64,000 nucleotides of DNA from Mixta intestinalis (GCF_009914055.1 NZ_CP028271.1:1550001-1614000); one strand, 5' to 3'. Numbered from the stretch's first letter, positions 23,847-33,721 are shown. Made by a program: numbers and translations. Notes: generated from the letters alone by a model not told the origin.

Positions 23847-24749
23847 TTACCGGCTTTGTACTAACGGTAATAATTCATCCATTTTCTTCTCAACTGCAGC
23901 TTCCCCTGCTGCAATCGCTTCCTCTGCGCGATGAAAATCAAGCGTTCTGATTTGGGGACAATAGGGCTGAAGTAAAACATCCGGCGGATCCCCCGCCATG
24001 CGGCTGCGTTTCAAACGATTTTCCAGAACATGAATAGAGGTGGTCATAATTTCCATCGCGCCTGGCGCAAGCGTTGCGCGGCGCTGCGTCAGACGCTGAG
24101 CGAGGCGTTGACGTAATCGGGCGCGCCAGGTTACCAGTTCCGTATCCGGCGTGGTTTGTGCTGGCGACGCGGAGAGCAAATCTTGCGGCATTAAATGCGC
24201 ATCGTGTTGGAGATCTACAGCAATAACGACATCGGCTCCCATCGCCCTGGTCAGCGAGATCGGAACCGGGTTGACGACAGCTCCATCCACCAGCCAGTAG
24301 CCTTTATGCTCAACGGGTGCCAGCAGCCCCGGCATACTGCAGGAAGCGCGCAGCGCCCGATGTAAATCACCTTCGGTTAACCAGAGTTCACGTCCGGTGC
24401 TCAGATTGGTAGCAACTGCGCCAAAACGGAGATGACACTGTTCGATAGACTCATCAGGCATCAGCCGACGGATCTGGTTAAAAACGCGATCGCCGCGCAG
24501 CAAACCGCCCCGCTGCCATGAAAAATCCATCAACCGAATCACATCCCAGTAGCTGAACGAACGTACCCATTTATCCAGTAGTGCCAGCCGGTTTGTAGCC
24601 TGCGCTGCACCTACCAGCGCGCCAATAGAACAGCCAGCAATCACATCAGGCTGTATGCCCGCGCGCGCCAGCGCATTAATAACACCAATATGTGCCCATC
24701 CCTTGGCGGCGCCTGAGCCTAGCGCCAGTCCAATCTTTACCTGTCTCAT
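23847..24749 (-). CDS. rssA: RssA patatin-like protein
   Basis: The 300-residue protein has the patatin lipase fold signatures: the oxyanion-hole GSGAAKGWAHIG near the N terminus (about 12-23), the nucleophile GCSIGAL (about 39-45) and the catalytic dyad Asp in DGAVVNP (about 155). Enzymatic activity and biological role are not established for RssA; it is named for its place upstream of rssB, as here. Confidence 0.93.
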   Translation of the reverse strand: MRQVKIGLALGSGAAKGWAHIGVINALARAGIQPDVIAGCSIGALVGAAQATNRLALLDKWVRSFSYWDVIRLMDFSWQRGGLLRGDRVFNQIRRLMPDESIEQCHLRFGAVATNLSTGRELWLTEGDLHRALRASCSMPGLLAPVEHKGYWLVDGAVVNPVPISLTRAMGADVVIAVDLQHDAHLMPQDLLSASPAQTTPDTELVTWRARLRQRLAQRLTQRRATLAPGAMEIMTTSIHVLENRLKRSRMAGDPPDVLLQPYCPQIRTLDFHRAEEAIAAGEAAVEKKMDELLPLVQSR

Positions 24750-24859
24750 TGCATTCCTGTTTTAACCCTTACTTCGCTGAATGGCGTTAAGCGTCAGGGT
24801 CAGATAACATATCGTAAAATAACGCCTTTAGTCCTGTTGTTGCAAAACCTGGAGTCAAC

Positions 24860-25318
24860 GTGTCTGAAAACTGCCCATGCTGCAGCGGTTTGCAGTATAG
24901 CCTATGTTGCGGTCGCTATCTAAGTGGCGACCTGTTCCCCCCTTCCCCGGAAGCCTTAATGCGCTCGCGTTATACCGCCTACAGCCAGCACAACGCTGAC
25001 TATCTGGTGGACACGTGGCACAGTACTCATCGCTCCGCGCAGCTGCGCCAGGCATTGTCTGAAAGTTTCCCTCATACCCAGTGGCTGGGGTTGAGGATAA
25101 TTGCATGCGAAGACGGAGAGAAGGAAAACGAAGCCTGGGTGACATTTTTTGCGCGTTACCTCGAAAACGGACGTCCCGGCGCGGTTTACGAACGCTCGCG
25201 CTTTGTTCGCGAGGATCAACGCTGGTACTATATTGACGGAACCGCACCGCAGGTAGGGCGAAACGATCGCTGTCCCTGTGGCTCCGGGAAAAAATACAAA
25301 AAGTGTTGCGGCCAGTAA
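24860..25318 (+). CDS. ychJ: YchJ, SEC-C motif protein
   Basis: The 152-residue protein carries Cys-rich zinc-binding SEC-C-type motifs at both ends: CPCCSGLQYSLCCG at residues 5-18 and CPCGSGKKYKKCCGQ at the C terminus, around a central NTF2-like YchJ domain. It is a conserved protein without known function; the SEC-C motif in SecA contacts SecB and ribosomes, so a similar adaptor role is only a guess. The start is GTG with GGAG upstream. It is divergent from rssA and precedes purU by 52 bases. Confidence 0.92.
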   Translation: MSENCPCCSGLQYSLCCGRYLSGDLFPPSPEALMRSRYTAYSQHNADYLVDTWHSTHRSAQLRQALSESFPHTQWLGLRIIACEDGEKENEAWVTFFARYLENGRPGAVYERSRFVREDQRWYYIDGTAPQVGRNDRCPCGSGKKYKKCCGQ

Positions 25319-25370
25319 TACTGGTGCCGTTCAGTTTCATTATTCTCCCGCTTCGACAGGATTGATACAG

Positions 25371-26219
25371 ATGCAAGCGCAAAATTTACAACGAAAAGTC
25401 CTCCGAACGATTTGTCCTGACGCCAAAGGTCTTATCGCCAAAATCACTAACATCTGCTACAAGCATGAACTCAACATTGTGCAGAATAATGAGTTTGTCG
25501 ATCACCGTACCGGGCGCTTTTTTATGCGCACCGAACTGGAAGGTATTTTTAATGACGCCACGCTGCTGGCCGATTTAGATGGCGCTCTGCCGCAGGGATC
25601 GGTGCGCGAGCTTCAGTGTGCCGGACGCCGCCGCGTAGTGATTCTGGTGACCAAAGAAGCACACTGCCTGGGCGATCTGCTGATGAAAAGCGCTTTTGGC
25701 GGGCTGGATATGGAAATTGCCGCCGTGATCGGCAATCACGATACGCTACGCTCGCTGGTTGAACGCTTCGATATTCCGTTTGTTCTGGTTAGCCACGAAG
25801 GTCTGAGCCGCGAAGAGCATGATAATAAGATGGCGGAGCAGATCGATCGCTACCAGCCCGATTATGTGGTGCTGGCGAAATATATGCGCGTGCTGACGCC
25901 TGCTTTTGTACAGCGTTATCCGAATCAGATTATCAATATCCATCACTCCTTCCTGCCTGCCTTTATCGGCGCGCGCCCTTATCACCAGGCCTATGAGCGC
26001 GGCGTTAAAATTATCGGTGCGACGGCGCATTACGTGAATGACAATCTGGATGAAGGCCCGATCATTATGCAGGATGTGATTAACGTCGATCATAGTTATA
26101 CGGCAGAAGAGATGATGCGAGCAGGACGAGACGTAGAGAAGAATGTCCTGAGCCGTGCATTGGATAAAGTACTGGGTCAGCGGGTTTTCGTTTACGGCAA
26201 CCGCACTATTATTCTGTAA
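25371..26219 (+). CDS. purU: Formyltetrahydrofolate deformylase PurU
   Basis: PurU hydrolyses 10-formyl-THF to THF and formate, supplying formate for PurT and balancing one-carbon pools. The 282-residue protein has an N-terminal ACT domain (about 8-85) and a C-terminal formyltransferase-type catalytic domain with INIHHSFLPAFIGA and the HYVNDNLDEGPII segment carrying the conserved Asn/His/Asp residues. The ATG at 25371 with CAGGA upstream matches the E. coli N terminus; the open frame upstream overlaps ychJ and is not used. Confidence 0.97.
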   Translation: MQAQNLQRKVLRTICPDAKGLIAKITNICYKHELNIVQNNEFVDHRTGRFFMRTELEGIFNDATLLADLDGALPQGSVRELQCAGRRRVVILVTKEAHCLGDLLMKSAFGGLDMEIAAVIGNHDTLRSLVERFDIPFVLVSHEGLSREEHDNKMAEQIDRYQPDYVVLAKYMRVLTPAFVQRYPNQIINIHHSFLPAFIGARPYHQAYERGVKIIGATAHYVNDNLDEGPIIMQDVINVDHSYTAEEMMRAGRDVEKNVLSRALDKVLGQRVFVYGNRTIIL

Positions 26220-26299
26220 TTTTTACGGTGCCGACTGTTCAGCAAAGCGGCGTCATGAATAAAAAAGCGGCGAACGATACGCTTTTTCCCGCGGGGCGC

Positions 26300-26336
26300 T
26301 TTACAGTATCGAATCATTTGATATGATGCGCCCCGC
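26300..26336 (+). promoter_or_regulatory. tyrT-type tRNA promoter with stringent discriminator
   Basis: TTTACA (26300-26305), a 16-base spacer, TATGAT (26322-26327) and the GC-rich discriminator GCGCCCCGC just downstream match the E. coli tyrT promoter, the classic stringently controlled promoter. It precedes the first tRNA-Tyr by about 26 bases of leader. Confidence 0.88.
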
Positions 26337-26361
26337 TTTCAGGCATTTATGTCTGACCAGT

Positions 26362-26446
<85 letters not shown>

Positions 26447-26502
26447 TTTTCAATATTGACGATACACTGAACCAGAGTGAAACGGTTAATGTTTCCACTG
26501 TC

Positions 26503-26536
26503 GGGAGAAGGTGAGAACCTTCGACAAGGTTCGAGT
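26503..26536 (+). repeat. Post-tRNA hairpin repeat, copy 1
   Basis: A 34-base unit starting GGGAGAAGGTGAGAACCTTC contains a perfect hairpin GAACCTT-CGAC-AAGGTTC (26515-26532). It shares AAGGTTCGA with the tRNA T-arm and its first part is the reverse complement of the tRNA 3' end (CCTTCTCCC). It lies between the two tRNAs and is repeated with one mismatch after the second. It is comparable in place to the rtT repeats of the E. coli tyrT operon. Confidence 0.75.
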
Positions 26537-26597
26537 GGAAAGACAGCGGCGATTGACTAAGCTGAAAGCGACAAGCATTATTTAAACGGTTTTATCT

Positions 26598-26682
<85 letters not shown>

Positions 26683-26737
26683 TCCTCTGTTTATCTCTGA
26701 ACTCTCTCTTTACTCAACGCCCCCATTTCTCCGTAAC

Positions 26738-26771
26738 GGGAGAAGGTAAGAACCTTCGACAAGGTTCGAGT
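26738..26771 (+). repeat. Post-tRNA hairpin repeat, copy 2
   Basis: The unit repeats copy 1 with a single G to A difference (GGTGAG versus GGTAAG) and keeps the GAACCTT-CGAC-AAGGTTC hairpin. It lies 56 bases after the second tRNA, almost the same offset as copy 1 after the first tRNA (57 bases), so tRNA plus spacer plus hairpin is the duplicated module although the spacers differ in sequence. Confidence 0.75.
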
Positions 26772-26876
26772 CGAGCGGCACGAGACAACGTGCGCAGCAC
26801 GCCACGCCTTACCGTGACATATTGCGCCTGCTTCTGTTAACATTCCGCCATCTTTTTATCAGGCAGTTAACGCAAT

Positions 26877-27683
26877 ATGAAATTTATCTCTTTTAACATC
26901 AACGGGCTGCGCGCTCGCCCCCATCAGCTTGAAGCTATCATCGCCCAGCATAATCCAGATGTTATCGGCCTACAGGAAACCAAAGTCCACGACGATATGT
27001 TTCCGCTGGATGAGGTCAGCAAGCTGGGCTATCACGTCTTTTATCATGGGCAAAAAGGCCATTACGGCGTGGCGTTGCTGACACGGGAAATGCCGGTAAA
27101 AGTGCAGCGCGGTTTTCCGGAAGATGATGAAGAGGCGCAGCGTCGCCTGATTATGGCTGACATCCCTACCCCGGCAGGTAATATCACCGTCATCAACGGC
27201 TATTTTCCTCAGGGTGAAAGCCGTGACCACCCCACTAAATTCCCGGCGAAAGAGAAATTTTATCGCGATCTGCAAAATTATCTGGAAACCCATCTGAAAG
27301 CCGATGATCGGGTTGTTATTATGGGCGACATGAATATCAGCAGCAGCGATCTGGATATCGGCATTGGCGAAGAGAGCCGCAAGCGCTGGCTGCGCACCGG
27401 CAAATGTTCTTTCCTGCCGGAAGAACGCGAGTGGATGGATCGCCTGCTGGGTTGGGGATTGGTAGATACCTGGCGTGCGGCTAACCCCGACTGCGCTGAC
27501 CGTTTCTCCTGGTTTGACTACCGCTCAAAAGGCTTTGATGATAATCGCGGCCTGCGTATCGATTTGATGTTAGCCACGCGCCCGCTTGCGCAGCGCTGCA
27601 TCGATACCGGCATTGATTATCAGATTCGCAGCATGGAAAAACCTTCCGACCATGCTCCGATTTGGGCTGAATTCAGTCTGTAA
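26877..27683 (+). CDS. xthA: Exonuclease III (AP endonuclease) XthA
   Basis: XthA removes 3' blocks and cleaves AP sites in base-excision repair. The 268-residue protein has the endonuclease/exonuclease/phosphatase fold motifs: MKFISFNINGLRAR at the N terminus with metal-binding Asn, LQETKV (Glu34), GDMNIS (Asp about 151), LRIDLMLA (Asp about 229) and the catalytic PSDHAPIWAEF (His about 259). Length equals E. coli. It is convergent with the ynjH-topB-selD unit. Confidence 0.98.
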   Translation: MKFISFNINGLRARPHQLEAIIAQHNPDVIGLQETKVHDDMFPLDEVSKLGYHVFYHGQKGHYGVALLTREMPVKVQRGFPEDDEEAQRRLIMADIPTPAGNITVINGYFPQGESRDHPTKFPAKEKFYRDLQNYLETHLKADDRVVIMGDMNISSSDLDIGIGEESRKRWLRTGKCSFLPEEREWMDRLLGWGLVDTWRAANPDCADRFSWFDYRSKGFDDNRGLRIDLMLATRPLAQRCIDTGIDYQIRSMEKPSDHAPIWAEFSL

Positions 27684-27689
27684 AAACCA

Positions 27690-27712
27690 GCCGCTGCGGG
27701 TCCATCCGCAGC
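27690..27712 (-). terminator. Hairpin between xthA and ynjH
   Basis: CGCTGCGG-gtccat-CCGCAGCG is an 8-bp stem between the convergent stops. On the minus strand, GGCTGGTTTTTA follows at a short distance, so it may act on the ynjH transcript; T-runs are not adjacent, so efficiency is doubtful. Confidence 0.45.
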
Positions 27713-27717
27713 GTGAC

Positions 27718-28029
27718 TTATTTAACTATGCGCCAGATAAGATTATTGGTTCCCAGCGATTTCTCATCGCGCGCGCATTGCAACAATATTCCTTCCGCCT
27801 TCACGATCGCACCTTCAGAATAGCTGCGATTTTCATAGGTACAGCAGCGTAAACAGGGAGATGCCTGTGTGCCATTCTGTCCCTGCGTCCAGACCTCCGG
27901 CGGCAAGTCCACCACCACATCGCTGTTACCTGACGTACTGCCGCCGTTTCCCGTACCATAATCATGACGGTGCGCCTGCGCCGCCGTGCCGATCAATAAC
28001 ATCAGCGCGATGCCCCATACCCGTTTCAC
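27718..28029 (-). CDS. ynjH: YnjH, DUF1496 periplasmic protein
   Basis: The 103-residue product has a signal peptide (MKRVWGIALMLLIGTAAQAH) and the DUF1496 core: VVVDLPPEVW, a Cys cluster CLRCC, YSEGAIVKAEGILLQC. It matches E. coli YnjH, function unknown; paired Cys suggest disulfides in the periplasm. The insertion HRHDYGTGNGGSTSGN after the signal peptide is Gly/Ser-rich and longer than in E. coli. Its GTG start shares one base with the topB TAG stop, so it is the last gene of selD-topB-ynjH. Confidence 0.88.
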   Translation of the reverse strand: MKRVWGIALMLLIGTAAQAHRHDYGTGNGGSTSGNSDVVVDLPPEVWTQGQNGTQASPCLRCCTYENRSYSEGAIVKAEGILLQCARDEKSLGTNNLIWRIVK

Positions 28030-29945
28030 TATTCTGCCTCCTTCGCTTTCGCCTTTTTGCCGCGACGCTTGCTCTTACCACCGGGTGCCGCTACGCCACG
28101 AAATGCGCGAGCCGTGCTTTGCTGGCGCGCCTGCGCAATAAGGTCATGCAGTGTCGCTACCAACGGCTGCATAAAATCCTGATAGCGACAGGCCTTCTCG
28201 CTGATCTTCGTTAGCGTTGATTCCCAGTGCGCCGTCATATCAGGTCGAGCGGCCATTTCAGGCAGGGAATGAATCAACGCCCTGCCCGCCTCGGTGGCGC
28301 GGATGTAACGCCCTTTCTTAACCAGGAAGGCGCGGCGGAACAGAAGTTCAATAATACCTGCCCGCGTCGCCTCCGTACCTAAACCATCGGTTGCGCGCAG
28401 GATTTTCTTTAGATCTTTATCCTGAACAAAACGGGCGATCCCGGTCATCGCTGATAAAAGCGTGGCGTCGGTAAAGTGACGCGGCGGCTGCGTTTGCTTC
28501 TCGACAATTTCGCCCCTTTCACACAGAAGCTCATCGCCTTTCGCTACTACCGGCAGCGGCGTACCATCGTTTTCCTCATCGCGTTCCTTGCTGCCTAACA
28601 GCGCCCGCCAGCCCGCCTCGGCCAGAAAGCGCGCTTTAGCGATAAATTTGCCGCCGGCGATATCAAGTTCGATAACGCATTTGCGATAAACCGCATCGGG
28701 ACAGAACTGCATCAGATACTGACGCGCAATCAGGCCATAAACGTTAGCTTCGTTATCGGTTAGCCGCACCGCGCTGCTGCGTGCGGTAGGAATAATCGCG
28801 TGGTGCGCATCCACTTTCTTATCATCCCAGCAACGATTTTTACGCTGCGTATCGAAATCCGCAGGCGGTTTCATATCGGGCTGATGTACGCTGATTGCGT
28901 TCAGCACCGCCTGACGTCCGGCGAAGTGCTCTTCCGGCAGATAGCGGCTGTCGGAGCGGGGATAGGTAATCAGCTTATGGGTTTCATACAGGCGCTGGCA
29001 GGTATCCAGCACGGTTTGGGCGCTGAGGCCATAGCGTTTTGCCGCCTCAATTTGCAGGCTGGAGAGGGAAAACGGCAATGGTGCCGTATCATTTTCGCGC
29101 TTATCCTGATAACTGGTAACCAGTGCGGGCTGACCACCGATGCGCGCCAGCACATGCTCCGCCAGCGGACGATGCAACAATCGCCCCTCTTCATCCTGCC
29201 AGGGCTCGCAGGCATCGCTCGGCTGCCAGATAGCGACGAATCGCTCCTCTTTAGGCGTTACAATATGTGCCTTAACCTCAAAATAATCTTTGGGGATAAA
29301 GTTCTCAATTTCTTCATCGCGCCGCACCACCAGCCCCAGTACCGGCGTCTGTACGCGCCCTACCGACAGCACGCCATCATAGCCCGCGTTACGGCCCAGC
29401 AGCGTCCAGGCGCGAGTCATATTGATACCGTACAGCCAGTCGGCACGCGCACGCGCCAATGCTGAAACGCACAGCGGGATAAATTCCCGGTTCTGGCGCA
29501 GGCGGCCTACAGCACGTTCCACCGCCTGTGGGTTGAGATCGTTAATCAGACAGCGCTGTACTTTCTCTCGCTTTTCAGCAGGCAACGCCAGGTAATCCAG
29601 TACCTCATCCACCAGCAGCTGCCCTTCGCGATCCGGGTCACCGGCATGGACCACTTCATCGGCCTGTTCCAACAGTTTTTTTACGACATTCAGCTGCTTC
29701 GCGACCGACGGACGCGGTTGAAGACGCCACTTTTCCGGCACAATCGGCAGATCGGCCAGTACCCAGCGCGCATAGCGGCTATCGTAGCTGTCAGGCTGCG
29801 CCTGTTCCAGCAGATGCCCCACGCACCAGGTAACTATTTGATCGTTTCCACAGGCAATATAGCCCTCTCCGCGCCGATGCGGTTTTGGCAACACATCGGC
29901 AATAGCACGGGCCAGGCTTGGCTTTTCAGCAATAAACAGGCGCAT
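28029..29945 (-). CDS. topB: DNA topoisomerase III
   Basis: TopB is a type IA topoisomerase that decatenates DNA at replication forks. The 638-residue protein has the N-terminal TOPRIM domain (MRLFIAEKPSLARAIADVL, with HAGDPDREGQ metal motif near 100-109), the catalytic Tyr in ITYPRSDSRYLP (about 328), the RADWLYGINMTRA segment, and a basic Lys/Arg-rich C-terminal tail. It is slightly shorter than E. coli TopB (653). It lies 18 bases after selD and overlaps ynjH by one base. Confidence 0.97.
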   Translation of the reverse strand: MRLFIAEKPSLARAIADVLPKPHRRGEGYIACGNDQIVTWCVGHLLEQAQPDSYDSRYARWVLADLPIVPEKWRLQPRPSVAKQLNVVKKLLEQADEVVHAGDPDREGQLLVDEVLDYLALPAEKREKVQRCLINDLNPQAVERAVGRLRQNREFIPLCVSALARARADWLYGINMTRAWTLLGRNAGYDGVLSVGRVQTPVLGLVVRRDEEIENFIPKDYFEVKAHIVTPKEERFVAIWQPSDACEPWQDEEGRLLHRPLAEHVLARIGGQPALVTSYQDKRENDTAPLPFSLSSLQIEAAKRYGLSAQTVLDTCQRLYETHKLITYPRSDSRYLPEEHFAGRQAVLNAISVHQPDMKPPADFDTQRKNRCWDDKKVDAHHAIIPTARSSAVRLTDNEANVYGLIARQYLMQFCPDAVYRKCVIELDIAGGKFIAKARFLAEAGWRALLGSKERDEENDGTPLPVVAKGDELLCERGEIVEKQTQPPRHFTDATLLSAMTGIARFVQDKDLKKILRATDGLGTEATRAGIIELLFRRAFLVKKGRYIRATEAGRALIHSLPEMAARPDMTAHWESTLTKISEKACRYQDFMQPLVATLHDLIAQARQQSTARAFRGVAAPGGKSKRRGKKAKAKEAE

Positions 29946-29963
29946 TAATGGGGCAAGGCTCTC

Positions 29964-31007
29964 TTACGGCAATATTTCAATCAAGGGAACACCGGGACTG
30001 GCCGGAATTAATTCGCCAATCTGGCTGACGGAGAGCATCAGGCTATCAGCCAGCCGACGGAATTCGTCAATGGCATCCTGACGTACCGCTACCAGCAAAC
30101 CACCGGACGTTTGCGGATCGCACAGTACCTTACGCTGCGACTCGCTCATGTCACCAATCAGATGACCATAGCTGGCAAAATTACGCTGGGTACCGCCAGG
30201 CACGCAGCCTGCGGCAATATAATCATCCACGCCTGGCAGACGCGGCACGGCGGAAAAATGTACCCGCGCCTGTACGCCAGAACCCTGGCAAATTTCGCTC
30301 AGGTGCCCCAGTAAACCGAAACCGGTGACATCGGTCATCGCCGTTACACCGCAGAGACGGGCAAACTGTTCGCCAGCGCTGTTTAGCTGACACATGACGT
30401 CACGCGCCAGCCCTTGATGTTCCGGGCGCAGCAGCGATTTTTTCTCGGCGGTGGTTAGCACACCAATCCCCAACGGTTTGGTGAGAAACAGCGTACAGCC
30501 CGCTTCGGCGGCGCTGTTCTTTTTCACCCGTTCGCTGGGAACCACGCCGGTCACCGCCAGCCCAAAAATAGGCTCAGGCGCATCGATAGAGTGTCCCCCC
30601 GCAAGCGTGATACCGGCAGCATGGCAGACGCTGCGCCCGCCTTCCACTACCTGCCGCGCAATTTCCGGCGGCAGTTTTTCCAGCGGCCAGCCCAGGATAG
30701 CGATCGCCATTATCGGCTTGCCGCCCATGGCGTAAATATCGCTAATCGCATTGGTTGCGGCAATGCGTCCGAAATCAAATGCGTCATCAACGATAGGCAT
30801 AAAAAAGTCGGTAGTGCTAATCACCGCCGTACCGTTTCCCAGATCGTACACGGCTGCATCATCACGTGTTTCATTGCCCACCAGCAGCTGCGGATCGTGG
30901 AACGCCGTCAGCTCGCTTTGCAGGATAGTTTCTAAAACCTGGGGAGATATTTTACACCCGCAGCCAGCGCCGTGGCTGTATTGGGTTAGACGAATACTCT
31001 GGCTCAT
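29964..31007 (-). CDS. selD: Selenide, water dikinase SelD
   Basis: SelD makes selenophosphate from selenide and ATP for selenocysteine and selenouridine synthesis. The 347-residue protein has the Gly-rich N-terminal loop YSHGAGCGCKIS with catalytic Cys16 and Lys19 (Cys17/Lys20 in E. coli), ATP-binding DDAAVYDLG and GGHSIDAPEPIFG segments. The active-site Cys is a normal TGC codon. The ATG at 31007 has an AAGGAG site; an ATG 24 bases upstream lacks one. It heads selD-topB-ynjH. Confidence 0.96.
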   Translation of the reverse strand: MSQSIRLTQYSHGAGCGCKISPQVLETILQSELTAFHDPQLLVGNETRDDAAVYDLGNGTAVISTTDFFMPIVDDAFDFGRIAATNAISDIYAMGGKPIMAIAILGWPLEKLPPEIARQVVEGGRSVCHAAGITLAGGHSIDAPEPIFGLAVTGVVPSERVKKNSAAEAGCTLFLTKPLGIGVLTTAEKKSLLRPEHQGLARDVMCQLNSAGEQFARLCGVTAMTDVTGFGLLGHLSEICQGSGVQARVHFSAVPRLPGVDDYIAAGCVPGGTQRNFASYGHLIGDMSESQRKVLCDPQTSGGLLVAVRQDAIDEFRRLADSLMLSVSQIGELIPASPGVPLIEILP

Positions 31008-31140
31008 TGATGGCTCCTTCATCCGCATCACTGGCCGTATGTTAACGCGTTAGCCGTGGCGTGATAAGTCACCTGTAACGCAGCGTAAAGAAAAAGCAGG
31101 GCTAAAGCGCCACCCTGCCAGAATAAACGCGGCGGGTCTG

Positions 31141-31692
31141 TCAGAAATAACTGACAAATGGAGCAGTTTCAGGCGGTAAAACCGTAGTAGAGGATTTCAG
31201 CTGCGGCGTACCGAGATAGAGAAAGCCAACGATCGCATCCTGCTCGCGGCAGTGAAAGGCCTTTCGCACCGCGTCATTATCTGTCCAGGCACCGCTGCGC
31301 CAGATACCGTTAAATCCCTGCGCCATCGCAGCCATCTGCATCGCCATAACCGCACAGCCAGCGGAAAGCAGCTGTTCCCAGCGCGGCACCTTAGGATGAT
31401 CTTCACAGTGCGCCACAACGGTAATAATCATCGGCGCACGAAACGGTGCCTGTTTCGCTTTTTCAATCGCTTTTTCATCCTGGTCACCATCGCGAGCCGC
31501 CTGTTCCAGCAGCTGGCTGAAGCGTTCAAGACCCTCTTTTTCAATGATATGAAAACGCCAGGGCTGAAGCGTGCCGTGATCCGGCGCGCGCATTGCAGCC
31601 CGCAGAATATTTTCCAGCGCTTCGCCAGCCGGTGCAGGCTCGGTTAAACGCGATGCGGAACGGCGGTTAACCAGTAAATGTAGTGCTTCCAT
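31141..31692 (-). CDS. ydjA: YdjA nitroreductase-family protein
   Basis: This 183-residue FMN-dependent nitroreductase-like protein is of the short YdjA type. It has the N-terminal LLVNRRSASRL flavin-binding segment, APDHGTLQPWRFHII, and the C-terminal IVGFLYLGTPQ. E. coli YdjA binds FMN as a dimer but shows weak nitroreductase activity, and its substrate is not known. It lies upstream of selD on the same strand. Confidence 0.93.
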   Translation of the reverse strand: MEALHLLVNRRSASRLTEPAPAGEALENILRAAMRAPDHGTLQPWRFHIIEKEGLERFSQLLEQAARDGDQDEKAIEKAKQAPFRAPMIITVVAHCEDHPKVPRWEQLLSAGCAVMAMQMAAMAQGFNGIWRSGAWTDNDAVRKAFHCREQDAIVGFLYLGTPQLKSSTTVLPPETAPFVSYF

Positions 31693-31864
31693 TGGCTCCT
31701 CCTGATAATGATTAGCATTCTTATTAAACTACCACAGGCTGAAGTTTTGTTACAGAGATGAGCGATTTCCTACTGACTTTTGCTCTGCCGCTCTTTAGGA
31801 TGTGGATGAAATTCTGGCAGAAAAGCTGTTTTTCTGCCCGCTGTCTGATGATTATGGAGAAAAC

Positions 31865-33721
31865 ATGCGCACGGTGTGGCGAATCATAGCAGGCTTTTTT
31901 AAATGGACGTGGCGGGTGCTGAACTTTGTTCGCGATTGCATCCTTAATTTATTCTTTATCTTTTTCTTACTGGTTGGCATCGGTATCTGGCAACAGGTAA
32001 AAAATCCCGGTACGCAGGTGGATGTACCGCGTGGCGCGCTGAAGGTCGATCTTTCCGGCGTGGTGGTCGATAAGCCGTCAGTCAGCGATAAACTGAGCAA
32101 AATAGGCCGGCAGCTGCTGGGCTCTGGCAGCGATCGCCTCAAGGAAAATTCGCTGTTTGATATCGTCGCCGCCATTCGGCAGGCCAAAACTGACGATAAA
32201 ATCACCGGCATCGTACTGGACTTGCGTAATTTCGCCGGTGCCGATCAGCCCTCTCTGCAATATATCGGAAAGGCGCTGAGTGAATTCCGCCAGAGCGGTA
32301 AACCGATTTACGCCAGTGGCGACAGCTACAGCCAGGCGCAATACTATCTTGCCAGCTATGCCGATAAGATTTACCTCTCCCCTCAGGGCACGGTCGATCT
32401 GCACGGTTTTGCAACCAATACGCTTTATTACAAAGGACTGCTGGATAAGCTGAAAGTTAGCTCACACGTATTCCGGGTTGGCACGTATAAATCAGCGGTA
32501 GAGCCTTTCCTGCGTAATGATATGTCGCCCGCCGCGCGCGAAGCAGACAGCCGCTGGGTTGGCGAACTGTGGCAAAACTATCTGAACGTGGTTGCCGCTA
32601 ATCGTAAGATTACGCCGCAGCAGCTTTTCCCCGGCGCACAGGGATTATTACAAGCCTTACAGCAAACGGGTGGAGATACAGCGCGCTACGCTAAAGATCG
32701 TAAGCTGGTCGATCAGCTGGCGACGCGTTCTGAAACCGAGCAGCTGCTGGCGAAGCAGTTCGGCTGGAACAAGCAGGGCCAGGATTATAACGCCATCAGC
32801 ATCTACGACTATCCGCTTAAGGATAGCAACACACAGAACGGTAACGTCGCCGTCATTCTGGCAACGGGTGCCATTATGGATGGTGAAGAAACGCCAGGAT
32901 CGGTAGGCAGCGATACTACTGCCGCACAGATTCGCCAGGCCCGACTCGATCAAAATATTAAGGCGATTATCCTGCGCGTTAACAGCCCCGGAGGCAGCGT
33001 TACCGCATCGGAATTGATTCGTCAGGAACTGGCAGCTGCGCGAGCGGCTGGCAAACCGATTGTGGTTTCGATGGGCGGCATGGCGGCGTCAGGCGGTTAC
33101 TGGATCTCCACGCCAGCCAGCTATATCGTGGCCAGTCCTTCCACTCTTACCGGCTCCATCGGTATTTTCGGTGTGATCAACACGGTAGAAAACTCGCTGG
33201 ATGCAATCGGCGTACATACTGACGGCGTAGCCACTTCGCCACTGGCCGATATAACTATGACCAAAGCGCTGCCGCCGGAAGTGCAGCAGATGATGCAGCT
33301 CGGCATCGAGAACGGCTATCACAATTTCATCAGCCTGGTGGCAAAAGCCCGGAAGAAAACGCCGCAGCAGATCGATCAGATTGCTCAGGGCCACGTCTGG
33401 ACCGGCAACGATGCGAAGGCCAACGGGTTGGTTGATGCGCTGGGCGATTTTGATGACGCCATCGCAAAAGCCGGAGAGCTGGCGAAGCTGAAAGAGGTGC
33501 GTCTGAACTGGCTTACCAGCGAGCCCGCCTTGATCGATATGCTGTTGGGTCAGATGGATGCATCAACCCGCGCCATGCTGCCAAACGCCTTACAGGCCTG
33601 GCTTCCCGCCCCGATGGCCGACGTGGTTAGCGCGATGAAAAAACAACCGGGCCTGTTCGATCGCTTTAACGATCCGCAGAACCGCTACGCTATCTGCCTG
33701 ACCTGCGGCGAAGTGCGTTAA
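31865..33721 (+). CDS. sppA: Protease IV (signal peptide peptidase) SppA
   Basis: SppA digests cleaved signal peptides in the inner membrane facing the periplasm. The 618-residue protein has an N-terminal anchor (about 20-45), a tandem duplication of the ClpP-like S49 fold, with the general base Lys in GTYKSAVEPF (about 209) in the N half and the nucleophile Ser in GGMAASGGYW (about 409) in the C half. The ATG at 31865 gives exactly the E. coli length and N terminus; 21 upstream in-frame codons are discarded. Confidence 0.97.
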   Translation: MRTVWRIIAGFFKWTWRVLNFVRDCILNLFFIFFLLVGIGIWQQVKNPGTQVDVPRGALKVDLSGVVVDKPSVSDKLSKIGRQLLGSGSDRLKENSLFDIVAAIRQAKTDDKITGIVLDLRNFAGADQPSLQYIGKALSEFRQSGKPIYASGDSYSQAQYYLASYADKIYLSPQGTVDLHGFATNTLYYKGLLDKLKVSSHVFRVGTYKSAVEPFLRNDMSPAAREADSRWVGELWQNYLNVVAANRKITPQQLFPGAQGLLQALQQTGGDTARYAKDRKLVDQLATRSETEQLLAKQFGWNKQGQDYNAISIYDYPLKDSNTQNGNVAVILATGAIMDGEETPGSVGSDTTAAQIRQARLDQNIKAIILRVNSPGGSVTASELIRQELAAARAAGKPIVVSMGGMAASGGYWISTPASYIVASPSTLTGSIGIFGVINTVENSLDAIGVHTDGVATSPLADITMTKALPPEVQQMMQLGIENGYHNFISLVAKARKKTPQQIDQIAQGHVWTGNDAKANGLVDALGDFDDAIAKAGELAKLKEVRLNWLTSEPALIDMLLGQMDASTRAMLPNALQAWLPAPMADVVSAMKKQPGLFDRFNDPQNRYAICLTCGEVR